Assembly: GCA_028702545.1 (NCBI GenBank)
Contig: JAQVOQ010000010.1
Location: 1 to 20,790 of the forward strand
DNA from: Clostridia bacterium
Lineage (GTDB): Bacteria; Bacillota; Clostridia; Christensenellales; UBA1242
Length of the DNA: 20,790 nt
Reading direction: 5' to 3'
Every line of letters starts with the position of its first letter. The first letter of the stretch is position 1. The position numbers and the translations under genes were made by a program. This document shows, one piece after another, positions 7,070-15,023 of this stretch. The notes beneath the pieces are model-generated. The model made no database searches, was not told the origin of the DNA, and saw only the letters and a program-made list of their open reading frames with translations.

Positions 7070-7100
7070 TAGTATGCAAATTTATGTTAACTTTTATTAA
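7070..7100 (-). promoter_or_regulatory. Sigma-G-like promoter of the ger operon
   Basis: Minus strand: TTAATA (7100-7095), 18-base spacer, CATACTA (7076-7070). The -10 fits the forespore sigma-G pattern CATnnTA exactly, and the -35 differs at one base from TGAATA. gerA-type operons are sigma-G genes in Bacillus. It lies 13 bases before the gerA ribosome binding site. Confidence 0.6.
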
Positions 7101-7105
7101 CTATC

Positions 7106-7136
7106 AAAAAAAACCATAGTATTATCTATGGTTTTT
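7106..7136 (-). terminator. Terminator of the surface-protein operon (minus strand)
   Basis: Stem AAAAACCATAG/CTATGGTTTTT (7109-7119 with 7126-7136), 6-nt loop and eight T on the minus-strand side, 33 bases past the lipoprotein stop. It separates that operon from ger. Confidence 0.88.
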
Positions 7137-7168
7137 AAAAATTATAATTTAAAGTAACTAACTGCGTT

Positions 7169-10100
7169 TTATGGATAAATAAAATCTATCATAGTAATAC
7201 TACGATCAGAAGTTCGACTTGTGTGGCCAAATGCATCTTTATCCACGCCTGACATGCCAGAGTTATTAATGGCTATTTGAATTTTTGTTACTAAGCCTAA
7301 ATTAAAACTTGGATCAACATAAATTTCAATTCCTTCGCGCTCATTCAATAGTAAAAACTCAACTAAATGGTTTAATTCGGTTTGGTTAGTAATGTAATAA
7401 TCGTAGCCAGTTGCATATTCAGAAAAATCATAATAATCAAAATATGTGTCGGCAACTGGATTAAATGTACTAGTTGGGAAGTGACTATCAGCGACATCTT
7501 CATCTCGTATTAAGAAATAATCATGAGTAAGAAACTCGCTACCATAATCGTATAATCCATTTGAATTGCTATCAACATAATCTTCGCCTTCATCATAAGC
7601 ATCGTTCAAGTTAGCATCGGTATACGCTTCTGCTCCATCGGAAACTCCCAATGTAGCATCAATAATGTACCAATCGCTAACACCATCAATTTCAAGATAA
7701 ACCTTATTCCAAGCGTGACCAACAGTATTGCTTATAGTACCTGCTGTGCCATTAATTTTTATTGCTTCAATTCCTTCCATATTTGCTAAAAATGCAATTG
7801 TCTTTGCAATGCCATCACAAACGGCTACTCCATCTAAAATTACGCCTTCCAAATAGAATACCTTATATTCAGGCAACAATCCCTCGCCTTCACCGCCACC
7901 AACTGCCAAACTATAAACATAACGATCATAAATTGTGCTGTAATTTACATAATCAAATATAGCCAACATCTTCTCGTAATCAGTCATATTATCATCAATA
8001 ATTTGCCTTAAAATAATTTTAGCTGATTCATATACTAACTCTGCTTGACTATCTTCTGTCATAAACAGTGGTTTGCTTCCTGAGTTAACTACCATAAATA
8101 AGTTTTCGCTATTATAAACTGGCGCCTCAATTAAAGATTGTTCTGGTGCAAAATCGTTATAATTAGCTTCTCTGCCTATACTTGAACTAAATGGAGCAAA
8201 GTTAGTATCTTGAACATACATATTAGGTGCATCACTAGCTATAGTAGGATTTATTCCGTATGGGTAAGTAATTGAAAATTCATACTCTTTACCAGAAACT
8301 CCATTTAATGTAGGTGGAATATAAGATAGGCTGTGCGTCTCTGTGTAAGATGCTAGCGCTATACTTTGTTTATAAACGATAATTTCGCTAGAAGTTGTAG
8401 CACCATTAAGATTGCCTTGATTTAAATAAGCTTTTTCAATGCCAGAACTCATTAATTCATTTACTGATAAAGATGTAATTTCTGAAATGACTTCATCTTT
8501 TTCTATATAATTCCCGTAAGTTAAAATGATGATATCTCCTGCATCAACATTTATATATCCGCCACCTATTAATTCTAAATCAATATCTACTAGTAATCTA
8601 ATAATTTTACCATCCGCAACTTCTTTTTCTCGTTCGGTTAAACTGTAGTCAACGTAAGCAGTAAATTCTTCTATGTGATAATTGATTGCGTAGCCAAATA
8701 AAGCATTCAATTCCTCTTGGCTATTTATGCAATAATCGTAGTAGTCATAATAGTAAAAATATTGGTCAACATAGCCTGGAGCATAGTTAGTTGTAAAGTT
8801 AAACATATATGGCGCGCTATAAACAGAATCCGTTACATATCCTGTTCCTAAAGCTTTAACTTTTAATTGGATTATTTCATCTTCTGTGAGTAATGTTTGT
8901 ATTTCTAAGCTGTTGTATATTGCCTCAGTCGTTTCGTTACCCAGTGCAACTAGATAACTGCTAGCGCCAACTACAGCGTCCCAGCTTAGCATTGCTGTAC
9001 CAGCAAGGCTATCATATACAACGCTCAAATTTTCAGGCATTGCTAATTCATCTATTCCTCCGTAATTAAATAAATCCGAAGTCGCACTTTGTAGATAATA
9101 ATCATAAGCATTAGCATAAACTTCAAAGTCAAAGCCGCCTTCTAGCTTTTCTAATTCGCCACCTATTAATACTTCGCTATCATAAATTATAATAGGATTA
9201 TTACTAATATCTTTTAATACTTGACCATTAACAAGCAGGGTATAACTCTCAGCGTTTGCAACAGGCTCCCATACCACAACGACATCGCTTCCATTTCTGC
9301 TAGCACCAATTATAGTTGGAGTCGTAAGTGTATGATAATTATCGTAAACAAAATTATTAGAATATGCACTAGCAATTGAAATGCCCGTTGGATTAGCTTT
9401 AACTTTAATGCTATATTGTTTTGCAGTATCTAATATATCACTAAGCACTATTTCATTTGTTGATACAATATGCTCATCTGTATTATCTACTAACACTGTG
9501 TATCCGTATGCATTTGTAACAGCACCCCACGTTAAATATGGCTCGTCTAATTCATTAGTTAAGACTTCTAAATTAGCAGGGGCTGTTAAAATCAAGTGAT
9601 CGGTATAGCTTATAACATTAGATTTTAATGAATCGGCATACACTGTTCCTAAGATTGAAGAGCCTATCGCTTGAACTTCAAAATTATAAACTACTTGATT
9701 ATTAATTTGGCCCGATATATCATAAGTTGTATCATGAGTTGTAACTATATAGACATTATTTTTATAAATTTTATAACCATTGCTATTTAAAACAGATGTC
9801 CAGCTAAGCATCATTTCATCTCGCTCTAAAATTGGAGATTCAAGTGCTTCGGAATTATTATAACTAACGATAGGCGATGTAGCAGAATCTAAATGTTTTT
9901 CTCCATTACCTAAAAGCCTTACGTAAAAATAATAATTAGCAGACTCGGTAACATAAGCATTAGCATCCAAATAATTATTTGTGCTAGTTATCTCGTAATA
10001 TAAACTTAAATTTGTTGAATAAGGGCCTGAATATATGCCGTAAACATAATATTCAGCATTTGGATTATCGGTTGTGGAAACAACTATATGTCCATTGTTA

Positions 10101-10222
10101 AGGTATACACTTGCAATAGGAGTTGCAAGTTGAGTTGGAGCACTTGTGCCACAACCTGCAAGTGCAAGTGTTGCAGTAAATATCACAGCCAACATTAACA
10201 AAAATTTTTTTGTTTTTTTCAT
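7169..10222 (-). CDS. Large lipoprotein: FnIII-like modules plus transglutaminase-like domain
   Basis: 1017 residues from the ATG at 10222 (AAAGGA 10 bases upstream); an in-frame ATG at 10288 would add a 22-residue extension ahead of the signal peptide and is unlikely. The signal peptide ends in lipobox LALAGC (Cys24). Five FnIII-like modules follow (about 32-480; repeated pattern LxxPxxL...LSWxxVxxAxxYxV). A domain at about 484-590 (DYYDYCINSQEELNALF) recurs at about 925-990 (YDYYITNQTELNHLV). Between them is a transglutaminase-like core with GVAVCDG (Cys802), GHAWNKV (His836) and YIIDATLG (Asp855): the full triad. Directly after Asp855 comes an Asp/Asn-rich, calcium-loop-like pair (869-896, DANLNDAYD and DSNSNGLYD). 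It is the last gene of the minus operon with three fibre-like proteins. Inference: an extracellular enzyme that crosslinks or trims surface protein; a protease role is also possible. Confidence 0.85.
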   Translation of the reverse strand: MKKTKKFLLMLAVIFTATLALAGCGTSAPTQLATPIASVYLNNGHIVVSTTDNPNAEYYVYGIYSGPYSTNLSLYYEITSTNNYLDANAYVTESANYYFYVRLLGNGEKHLDSATSPIVSYNNSEALESPILERDEMMLSWTSVLNSNGYKIYKNNVYIVTTHDTTYDISGQINNQVVYNFEVQAIGSSILGTVYADSLKSNVISYTDHLILTAPANLEVLTNELDEPYLTWGAVTNAYGYTVLVDNTDEHIVSTNEIVLSDILDTAKQYSIKVKANPTGISIASAYSNNFVYDNYHTLTTPTIIGASRNGSDVVVVWEPVANAESYTLLVNGQVLKDISNNPIIIYDSEVLIGGELEKLEGGFDFEVYANAYDYYLQSATSDLFNYGGIDELAMPENLSVVYDSLAGTAMLSWDAVVGASSYLVALGNETTEAIYNSLEIQTLLTEDEIIQLKVKALGTGYVTDSVYSAPYMFNFTTNYAPGYVDQYFYYYDYYDYCINSQEELNALFGYAINYHIEEFTAYVDYSLTEREKEVADGKIIRLLVDIDLELIGGGYINVDAGDIIILTYGNYIEKDEVISEITSLSVNELMSSGIEKAYLNQGNLNGATTSSEIIVYKQSIALASYTETHSLSYIPPTLNGVSGKEYEFSITYPYGINPTIASDAPNMYVQDTNFAPFSSSIGREANYNDFAPEQSLIEAPVYNSENLFMVVNSGSKPLFMTEDSQAELVYESAKIILRQIIDDNMTDYEKMLAIFDYVNYSTIYDRYVYSLAVGGGEGEGLLPEYKVFYLEGVILDGVAVCDGIAKTIAFLANMEGIEAIKINGTAGTISNTVGHAWNKVYLEIDGVSDWYIIDATLGVSDGAEAYTDANLNDAYDEGEDYVDSNSNGLYDYGSEFLTHDYFLIRDEDVADSHFPTSTFNPVADTYFDYYDFSEYATGYDYYITNQTELNHLVEFLLLNEREGIEIYVDPSFNLGLVTKIQIAINNSGMSGVDKDAFGHTSRTSDRSITMIDFIYP

Positions 10223-10295
10223 AAATACAACATCCTTTAAAATTTTATTGATAATAATTTTAATTACTAAGTTTTTTATTTTTTTCACTCTTAAA

Positions 10296-11423
10296 TTATT
10301 CGTCCATCATTGGAGTTTCTGGCACTTCTAAACCCTGCATATATTCAAGCCACTCGGCAGGAACTATTGCCTCATACCATTCCTCAAAGTCATTAAGTGC
10401 TGCTAAATCGCCTTGTATCGACTCAATTTCTAGTACTAATGTGAATTCATGCCCTTGAAACTTATTTTCTAGGTCAGTTCGCAATGTTAAGGATTGTATT
10501 ACTTGTAAAGTATTTTCTATTCCTGTTTCTAAATAGCCTCCATAGTAAAACCAATCATCTACTGCTACATCATTTCCAGCGGAATCTATTAAAGAATACC
10601 AATCCTCAGCATTTGCAAAAGTCGGTGTAAACACACAATGTTCACTCAAATCTTCTACTATTATATATGTTCTAAATCTAACAAATACCGGAAAAGATTC
10701 AGTTATAGCCGTATTGCTTACATAAAGTTCCAAATTGAAAGTGTCACCCGGATAAACAGTTCTTATCATATAGCCTGCATCTGGATTATTTGGATCAACT
10801 GGAATTCTAGGATCTAAGTCTCTAGTCTGTATATCAATTCTAACAGTTATAGGTTTTGGTCTTTGCTCTTCAATTATTTGCACTGCTGCACAACTTCCAA
10901 TTGCTATCATACAAATTAGAAGTATTATCAATATTATTATTAGTCTTCTTCTTTTTTTATTTTCTTTATACTCTTTTCTTTTTAAAATTCTACTCTCAAG
11001 AGTTTCTAAATCATCTAATCCGTAATCTCTTTTTTGTTGTAATTTAACTAATCGTTCTTTTCGTTTTTCTTTATCTTTATTTTTTTTTAAAGCTTCTTTT
11101 TCTTTTTTTCTAGTTTGCTGTTTTTCCAGCCTTTCTAATTTCTTTTCTTCTTTAGTTTTAGCATTCAAAACTCTTTCTTTTTGTAAAATTTCTTGCTTTA
11201 ATGCTAAATTTTGTTTGCGTTGTTGATTAATTTTTTCTTTGTCGCGTTGTTTCTTTTGCTTTTCAAGTTGCCTACTAACTTTGTTATTCTCTGATTTTTT
11301 TAAATGTTTAATGTCCGAAACAACAGCTTCCTGTTTAGGCACTTTAATAGTATTTTTTATGCCATTTGTTTTAGAGCTGTTACTTTTTATTTTATCTTCT
11401 AAATCAATTGGCTTTTTTCCCAT
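10296..11423 (-). CDS. Membrane protein: Lys/Glu-rich cytoplasmic coil plus TasA/CalY-like ectodomain
   Basis: 375 residues. Residues 1-157 are extremely rich in Lys, Glu, Arg and Gln (runs such as KQKKQRDKEKINQQRK) and should form a long cytoplasmic coiled coil. One helix (about 158-185, LIIILIILLICMIAIG) crosses the membrane. The ectodomain (186-375) shares its layout with the three neighbours: W...VDDWFYYGGYL, then LVLEIESIQ and, near the end, IVPAEWLEYM. These motifs recall the C-terminal part of TasA/CalY fibre subunits; the relation is remote and not proven. GGTGG lies 7 bases before the ATG, and a consensus promoter precedes the gene. The 73-base gap to the lipoprotein gene has no terminator, so the two are probably co-transcribed. 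It could be an anchor or sensor for the fibre; a plain structural role is equally open. Confidence 0.78.
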   Translation of the reverse strand: MGKKPIDLEDKIKSNSSKTNGIKNTIKVPKQEAVVSDIKHLKKSENNKVSRQLEKQKKQRDKEKINQQRKQNLALKQEILQKERVLNAKTKEEKKLERLEKQQTRKKEKEALKKNKDKEKRKERLVKLQQKRDYGLDDLETLESRILKRKEYKENKKRRRLIIILIILLICMIAIGSCAAVQIIEEQRPKPITVRIDIQTRDLDPRIPVDPNNPDAGYMIRTVYPGDTFNLELYVSNTAITESFPVFVRFRTYIIVEDLSEHCVFTPTFANAEDWYSLIDSAGNDVAVDDWFYYGGYLETGIENTLQVIQSLTLRTDLENKFQGHEFTLVLEIESIQGDLAALNDFEEWYEAIVPAEWLEYMQGLEVPETPMMDE

Positions 11424-11468
11424 TATTTAGCCACCTTTTAACTATTACAAAATACAATATGTAACTAT

Positions 11469-11497
11469 ATTTTACAAAAATTAGAGACATTAGGCAA
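11469..11497 (-). promoter_or_regulatory. Vegetative sigma promoter upstream of the coiled-coil membrane protein
   Basis: Minus strand: TTGCCT (11497-11492), 17-base spacer, TAAAAT (11474-11469). It gives the last two genes of the minus cluster their own transcript. The gap 11424-11536 holds no clear terminator. Confidence 0.7.
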
Positions 11498-11536
11498 GTG
11501 TTTAACGCTTACATTAATAAATTTATAATTTAAGTA

Positions 11537-12139
11537 CTAAATAAGTGCATTTTTCCACTCTTCTGGCGCCGTTTGCCAAACATCTAGATAAGCTAAATTT
11601 TCGCTTTGAACAGCATCTACTTCCAGTGCTAAATAAACGGAAGCATCTTGATACTCATTTGATAATAAATAACTTAAAACAAAGTAATCATTAAACCTAA
11701 TATTATCTCCTAACAAAAGCTTTTGAGTGCAATATAAAAAACCATCTCCCGCTTGTATCCAACTTTCTGGATTAGTTAATTGTATGTATAAATACTCTAA
11801 ACTATCCACCCCATCAATGTTTAAGATAGGCTTAACCCTTATATAAATTGGAATTAATCCCTCAAAATCTAGTCCATCCACATCTCTTGCGTTTAAAATT
11901 GTTATTGCATTATCAATTACCTCATCAGGCATAAATAAGTTGGTTTCTGAAGTGTCTATTTGATTTAAACTATTTAATACTTGAAAATCTAGTTGTGATA
12001 ATTTAATTTGGCCCAAAATAACTTTTGCAGAACTAAAATAGGCAGAGGATAGCATAAAAGTGCCAAACATTATAGCAAAAACTATAAAGCTGACAAGTAA
12101 ATAAGAAAAAAATGATAATTGATAAGTTCTTTTTTGCAT
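11537..12139 (-). CDS. TasA/CalY-like membrane-anchored surface protein
   Basis: 200 residues: short basic N-terminus, one hydrophobic segment (about 9-33) ending GTFMLSSAYF, which recalls a SipW-type signal peptide followed by aromatic residues, then a beta-rich exported part. C-terminal motifs match the neighbours: PESWIQAGDGFLYCTQKL, LALEVDAVQSENL, VWQTAPEEWKNALI. The block VDAVQSEN is close to the VEAxQAxN pattern of TasA/camelysin-type proteins. AAGGAG lies 5 bases before the ATG, overlapping the end of the upstream gene, from which it is separated by 9 bases, so the two are co-translated. A Cys replaces the second Tyr of the YY motif. Function inferred only: fibre or matrix subunit. Confidence 0.75.
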   Translation of the reverse strand: MQKRTYQLSFFSYLLVSFIVFAIMFGTFMLSSAYFSSAKVILGQIKLSQLDFQVLNSLNQIDTSETNLFMPDEVIDNAITILNARDVDGLDFEGLIPIYIRVKPILNIDGVDSLEYLYIQLTNPESWIQAGDGFLYCTQKLLLGDNIRFNDYFVLSYLLSNEYQDASVYLALEVDAVQSENLAYLDVWQTAPEEWKNALI

Positions 12140-12148
12140 ATTTGCTCC

Positions 12149-12763
12149 TTAACCTATTATATTTAACCAGCTCTCAGGGGCATTAGTCCACAGATTTGCA
12201 TAACCCGAATTAGCATATTGAGCGCCTTCAAAATATATGTTTACAACAAAATTGGTGCCTAATTTTTCTCCTGTTTCGTCAAAAATTTCTAAAGCACTTA
12301 AAAACTTTGCATAGTCTGGAGTACTTCCTGATGGTGCTAACACATAATTATAGTAAAAATATCCCTCATCACTTATTGTCCAGTCAGTGTTTGCTAAAAT
12401 TGCTTCTACATCACCTAGTGGAAAACCATTTACCCAATATAAATTAAGATAAGCCCTAACAACTATATGAGTATTTGATAAATTTGTTACTGTAATTGGA
12501 AGATTTGTTGTAGTTGTAGTATAAGTAATAGGATTATTTATATCGGTCGCCACTATGTTTATATTGCCAACATTTGTAGTACTTTGCGTAGTTGTTGTTT
12601 TTAAAAACCAAGCGCCTGTAACATTAAATACAACTAAAACTATGGCACTTATCAAAAAACCTATACTGATGGCTTTTAGTAAAGTATAGTAATAACTTAT
12701 ATTGTTTGTATTAATATTATTTGTAATTCGTTTTTTTTGATTATATATCATTTTTACATCCAT
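12149..12763 (-). CDS. TasA/CalY-like membrane-anchored surface protein
   Basis: 204 residues from the ATG at 12763. A 30-residue polar N-terminus precedes one hydrophobic helix (about 31-50) ending VTGAWFLK, the same VTGA-aromatic boundary as in the plus-strand paralogue. The exported part starts with a Thr-rich stretch and has the family pattern: NTDWTISDEGYFYYNYVL, then a block ending GAQYANSGY, and LWTNAPESWL. No good ribosome binding site precedes the ATG at 12763; GGATG lies just before an alternative ATG at 12751, so the start may be four residues later. First gene of the minus cluster, divergent from the plus-strand subunit across about 176 bases. Confidence 0.75.
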   Translation of the reverse strand: MDVKMIYNQKKRITNNINTNNISYYYTLLKAISIGFLISAIVLVVFNVTGAWFLKTTTTQSTTNVGNINIVATDINNPITYTTTTTNLPITVTNLSNTHIVVRAYLNLYWVNGFPLGDVEAILANTDWTISDEGYFYYNYVLAPSGSTPDYAKFLSALEIFDETGEKLGTNFVVNIYFEGAQYANSGYANLWTNAPESWLNIIG

Positions 12764-12939
12764 ACTAATTTGTATGATTTTATTTTATCTCTAATTTTAT
12801 TAATAATACTTTGCATATTAAATTAAGCTTTTTTAAAAAAATAATGTGTATAAAAAAGATTAGCAAGCACAAAATAAAGTCAAGCAATACACTTTGTAAA
12901 AATAATGTGTATAAAAAAATAAGGAGATTTTTAAGAGAT
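12764..12939 (+). promoter_or_regulatory. Divergent promoter region between the two fibre-like transcription units
   Basis: Very AT-rich. For the plus strand the best candidate is TTGCAT (12811-12816), 17 bases, TAAAAA (12834-12839), which is weak. No convincing minus-strand promoter is visible. AAGGAG (12921-12926), the ribosome binding site of the plus-strand gene, is 13 bases before its ATG. The region contains the direct repeat described separately. Confidence 0.4.
12837..12918 (+). repeat. Exact 21-bp direct repeat in the divergent promoter region
   Basis: Copies at 12837-12857 and 12898-12918, 61 bases apart, sharing the core ATAATGTGTATAAAAAA. The second copy ends two bases before the AAGGAG of the plus-strand subunit. 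Each copy includes a TATAAA. Two identical sites could be binding sites for a regulator or tandem -10 elements; they could also be a recent small duplication. Confidence 0.65.
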
Positions 12940-13560
12940 ATGGAAAATAACGAATTTAAAAGAGATACTCGCAGAAATACAGCTGTAGAAGTTAAAAGAA
13001 GCAGTTCGAGAATTGCAATCATTGCACTTTCTATACTACTTTTAACAAGCGTTGTTTTAGGTGTTACTGGTGCATTCTTCTTTCAAAATGCTGCTGTAGC
13101 AGGCGACATTACATTAGGAGACCCTGTAAATATTGACCTAACTCAAGGCGGAGCAACAGTTACAAGTTTAACTTTTAGTGGCGCTGCAATGCCAGGAACA
13201 ATTTACGCTCAACCGATTGGTGTAAGTTCTCCTGCTGCCACATCTGATACTGTTTTAAGAGGAAAACTTACAATAACAAATTCAGATGGCTCTACTTTTA
13301 ATGTTACTGCAACAACTGACCCAGCTTGGATAGATGGAGGTGACGATTATCTTTACTACAACGGCGTTTTATCAGCAAGTGGCACTGTGGATTTTGTAAC
13401 AGAAATTCAAGTACCAACAGAACTAGAAAATCTTGATGCAAACAAAACTTATAACTTAAATGTTCAAATAGAGGCTATGCAGTGGGAAAACGGCGCAGCA
13501 AGCCAAGTTTGGTTAACTGCTCCAGCAGAATGGGTAACAGCTTATGGAAGTGGAGTTTAA
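12940..13560 (+). CDS. TasA/CalY-like secreted fibre-type subunit (most canonical of four)
   Basis: 206 residues from the ATG at 12940; a longer frame from 12811 would add 43 basic residues with no ribosome binding site. A basic N-terminus is followed by a hydrophobic segment (about 28-44) ending GVTGAFFFQNAAVAGDITLG, close to the SipW-type pattern of TasA and camelysin (aromatic after the cleavage Ala, then a turn and the first strand). The mature part is beta-rich and Thr/Ala-rich: DPAWIDGGDDYLYYNGVL, LNVQIEAMQWENG, VWLTAPAEWVTAYG. Codons are less AT-rich than in its neighbours and the product is low in Lys, as expected of an abundant extracellular subunit. It is transcribed away from its three paralogues and has its own terminator. 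No SipW-type peptidase gene is in the window. Confidence 0.8.
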   Translation: MENNEFKRDTRRNTAVEVKRSSSRIAIIALSILLLTSVVLGVTGAFFFQNAAVAGDITLGDPVNIDLTQGGATVTSLTFSGAAMPGTIYAQPIGVSSPAATSDTVLRGKLTITNSDGSTFNVTATTDPAWIDGGDDYLYYNGVLSASGTVDFVTEIQVPTELENLDANKTYNLNVQIEAMQWENGAASQVWLTAPAEWVTAYGSGV

Positions 13561-13590
13561 TTATTAAATATTAATAATTTATTAAAACTA

Positions 13591-13619
13591 AAAAAATCTA
13601 GCACTTGCTAGATTTTTTT
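13591..13619. terminator. Bidirectional terminator between the fibre-type subunit and tilS
   Basis: 12-bp stem AAAAAATCTAGC/GCTAGATTTTTT (13591-13602 with 13607-13618), loop ACTT, T-runs on both sides; serves the two convergent genes. Confidence 0.9.
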
Positions 13620-13621
13620 AT

Positions 13622-14956
13622 TTACAATTTTATGTTATAAGTTAAAATATAAGCTGCTTTTGTGTTTACATCAACTTTAACTTGTTCTGATATATCTTGT
13701 CCTGCAACTATTAAAACTTGACTACCAACGGCTAGAACTGGCATTGCATCGCGAAGTCTATTTGGTATTTTTTTATCTATCAAATAGTCTTTAAGTTTTT
13801 TTGTTCCGCCACCAAATTTAGTAAACATATCGCCTTCTCTTCTTGGTCTCCAGACAGCATTTGATGGCACTTTTTTAACATCTACTATATGGTCTTTTTG
13901 GGCAACATCAATGTCGTAAGTTCTTTTAACTGTAATCTTGCCAAAATTTTTGATATTAATCGTTCCGCTCTTTAGCTCTTGCTCTTCAAATTTGTATTTT
14001 TTTTCGTTGGCGATAATTGTAATATAATCATATTCCTTATGAACATTAACCTTATTAGGAAGATTTAATTTAATTCCGTTTACCGCATCTTTTACCATTT
14101 CTTTAATAATTTCTATATGTTTTTTTTCAACATCCTTGCTTACGCCCAAGTATTCAAAACAGTGCCTCAACATACGATTGATAATTGACTCGGGATAAAC
14201 AAAATAGCTAACAGGTATTCTTACAATATAATCGTCTTTAATAATAGCATCAATATTCATAATATTGTTAATATAATCATCGTCTGTTTTTGCTATTTTT
14301 GAAAAACTAACCAAATTATTTTCAACACCTTTAAAGCGCTCTTTAAGTTGTGGCATAATAACATTTCTTAAATAATTTCGGCTAAATTCATTATCTAAAT
14401 TACTCTCATCAACTATAAACGGAATATCATTTGCTTTAGCATAATTTTGTATTTCAAGTTTAGTCGTGTAAAGCATTGGCCTGATGTAATTGTCGCGAAC
14501 TAGCTCCATGCCCTTAGCCCCACTTAATCCAGCCCCTCTAAATAGGTTTAGTAAAACAGTTTCCGCCTGGTCAGATACATGATGACCTAAACAAATTTTA
14601 TCTACAATGCCTTTAGCTATTAAAGCATCAAAAACACCGTAGCGTGCTTTTCGTGCTGCTTCTTCTTTTGTTAATTTATGTTCTTCTGCAAGTGCTAGTG
14701 CGTCAACTTGAAACTTGTTAAATTTGATTTTATTCTTTTTGCAATAGTCTTTTACAAACTCAACTTCGCTTGCACTATTCTCACGCATTTTGTGGTCAAC
14801 CATAATTGCAACAAGTTCAATATTTAGCTTAGTTTTATTTTCATTCAAAAAGTGAAGCAAACTCATAGAATCAATGCCACCACTAACGGCAACTCCTACA
14901 ACTTCTCCACTTTTGAACAAATTATTATTTTTGATTATTTTTGATACTGTTAACAT
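13622..14956 (-). CDS. tilS: tRNA(Ile)-lysidine synthetase
   Basis: 444 residues, normal length. The PP-loop SGGIDS (residues 25-30) binds ATP; the tell-tale TilS blocks follow: MVDHKMRENSASE, GHHVSDQAETVLLNLFRGAGLSG and DESNLDNEFSRNYLRN. The C-terminal domain has WRPRREGDMFTKFGGG and KKLKDYLIDKKIP. The enzyme attaches lysine to C34 of the CAU-anticodon tRNA(Ile), changing its decoding from AUG to AUA, and is essential in bacteria; AUA codons are frequent in this AT-rich genome. GAGGG lies 6 bases before the ATG and a consensus promoter sits just upstream. It lies directly downstream of spoIIE, a neighbourhood also known in Bacillus subtilis, where yabS and yabT lie between. Confidence 0.96.
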   Translation of the reverse strand: MLTVSKIIKNNNLFKSGEVVGVAVSGGIDSMSLLHFLNENKTKLNIELVAIMVDHKMRENSASEVEFVKDYCKKNKIKFNKFQVDALALAEEHKLTKEEAARKARYGVFDALIAKGIVDKICLGHHVSDQAETVLLNLFRGAGLSGAKGMELVRDNYIRPMLYTTKLEIQNYAKANDIPFIVDESNLDNEFSRNYLRNVIMPQLKERFKGVENNLVSFSKIAKTDDDYINNIMNIDAIIKDDYIVRIPVSYFVYPESIINRMLRHCFEYLGVSKDVEKKHIEIIKEMVKDAVNGIKLNLPNKVNVHKEYDYITIIANEKKYKFEEQELKSGTINIKNFGKITVKRTYDIDVAQKDHIVDVKKVPSNAVWRPRREGDMFTKFGGGTKKLKDYLIDKKIPNRLRDAMPVLAVGSQVLIVAGQDISEQVKVDVNTKAAYILTYNIKL

Positions 14957-14987
14957 TTTTTACCCTCTAACTTATAACTTTACATCT

Positions 14988-15016
14988 ATTATAAGTCAAA
15001 TTGACAAAAAATTCAA
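14988..15016 (-). promoter_or_regulatory. Vegetative sigma promoter of tilS
   Basis: Minus strand: TTGAAT (15016-15011), 17-base spacer, TATAAT (14993-14988). It starts 8 bases after the spoIIE stop; no terminator lies between the two genes. Confidence 0.85.
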
Positions 15017-15023
15017 GCGTTAA

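Noticed and set aside
10223..10288. 22-residue N-terminal extension of the lipoprotein
   Set aside because: It would displace the signal peptide from the N-terminus; AAAGGA before the ATG at 10222 decides the start.
12811..12939. 43-residue N-terminal extension of the plus-strand fibre-type protein
   Set aside because: It spans the direct repeat, has no ribosome binding site and would put a basic tail before a normal signal segment; AAGGAG supports the ATG at 12940.
12780..13022. Minus-strand hydrophobic 80-residue frame
   Set aside because: It is antisense to the start and signal segment of the plus-strand fibre-type gene; no ribosome binding site and low-complexity Leu/Phe content explain it as a shadow.
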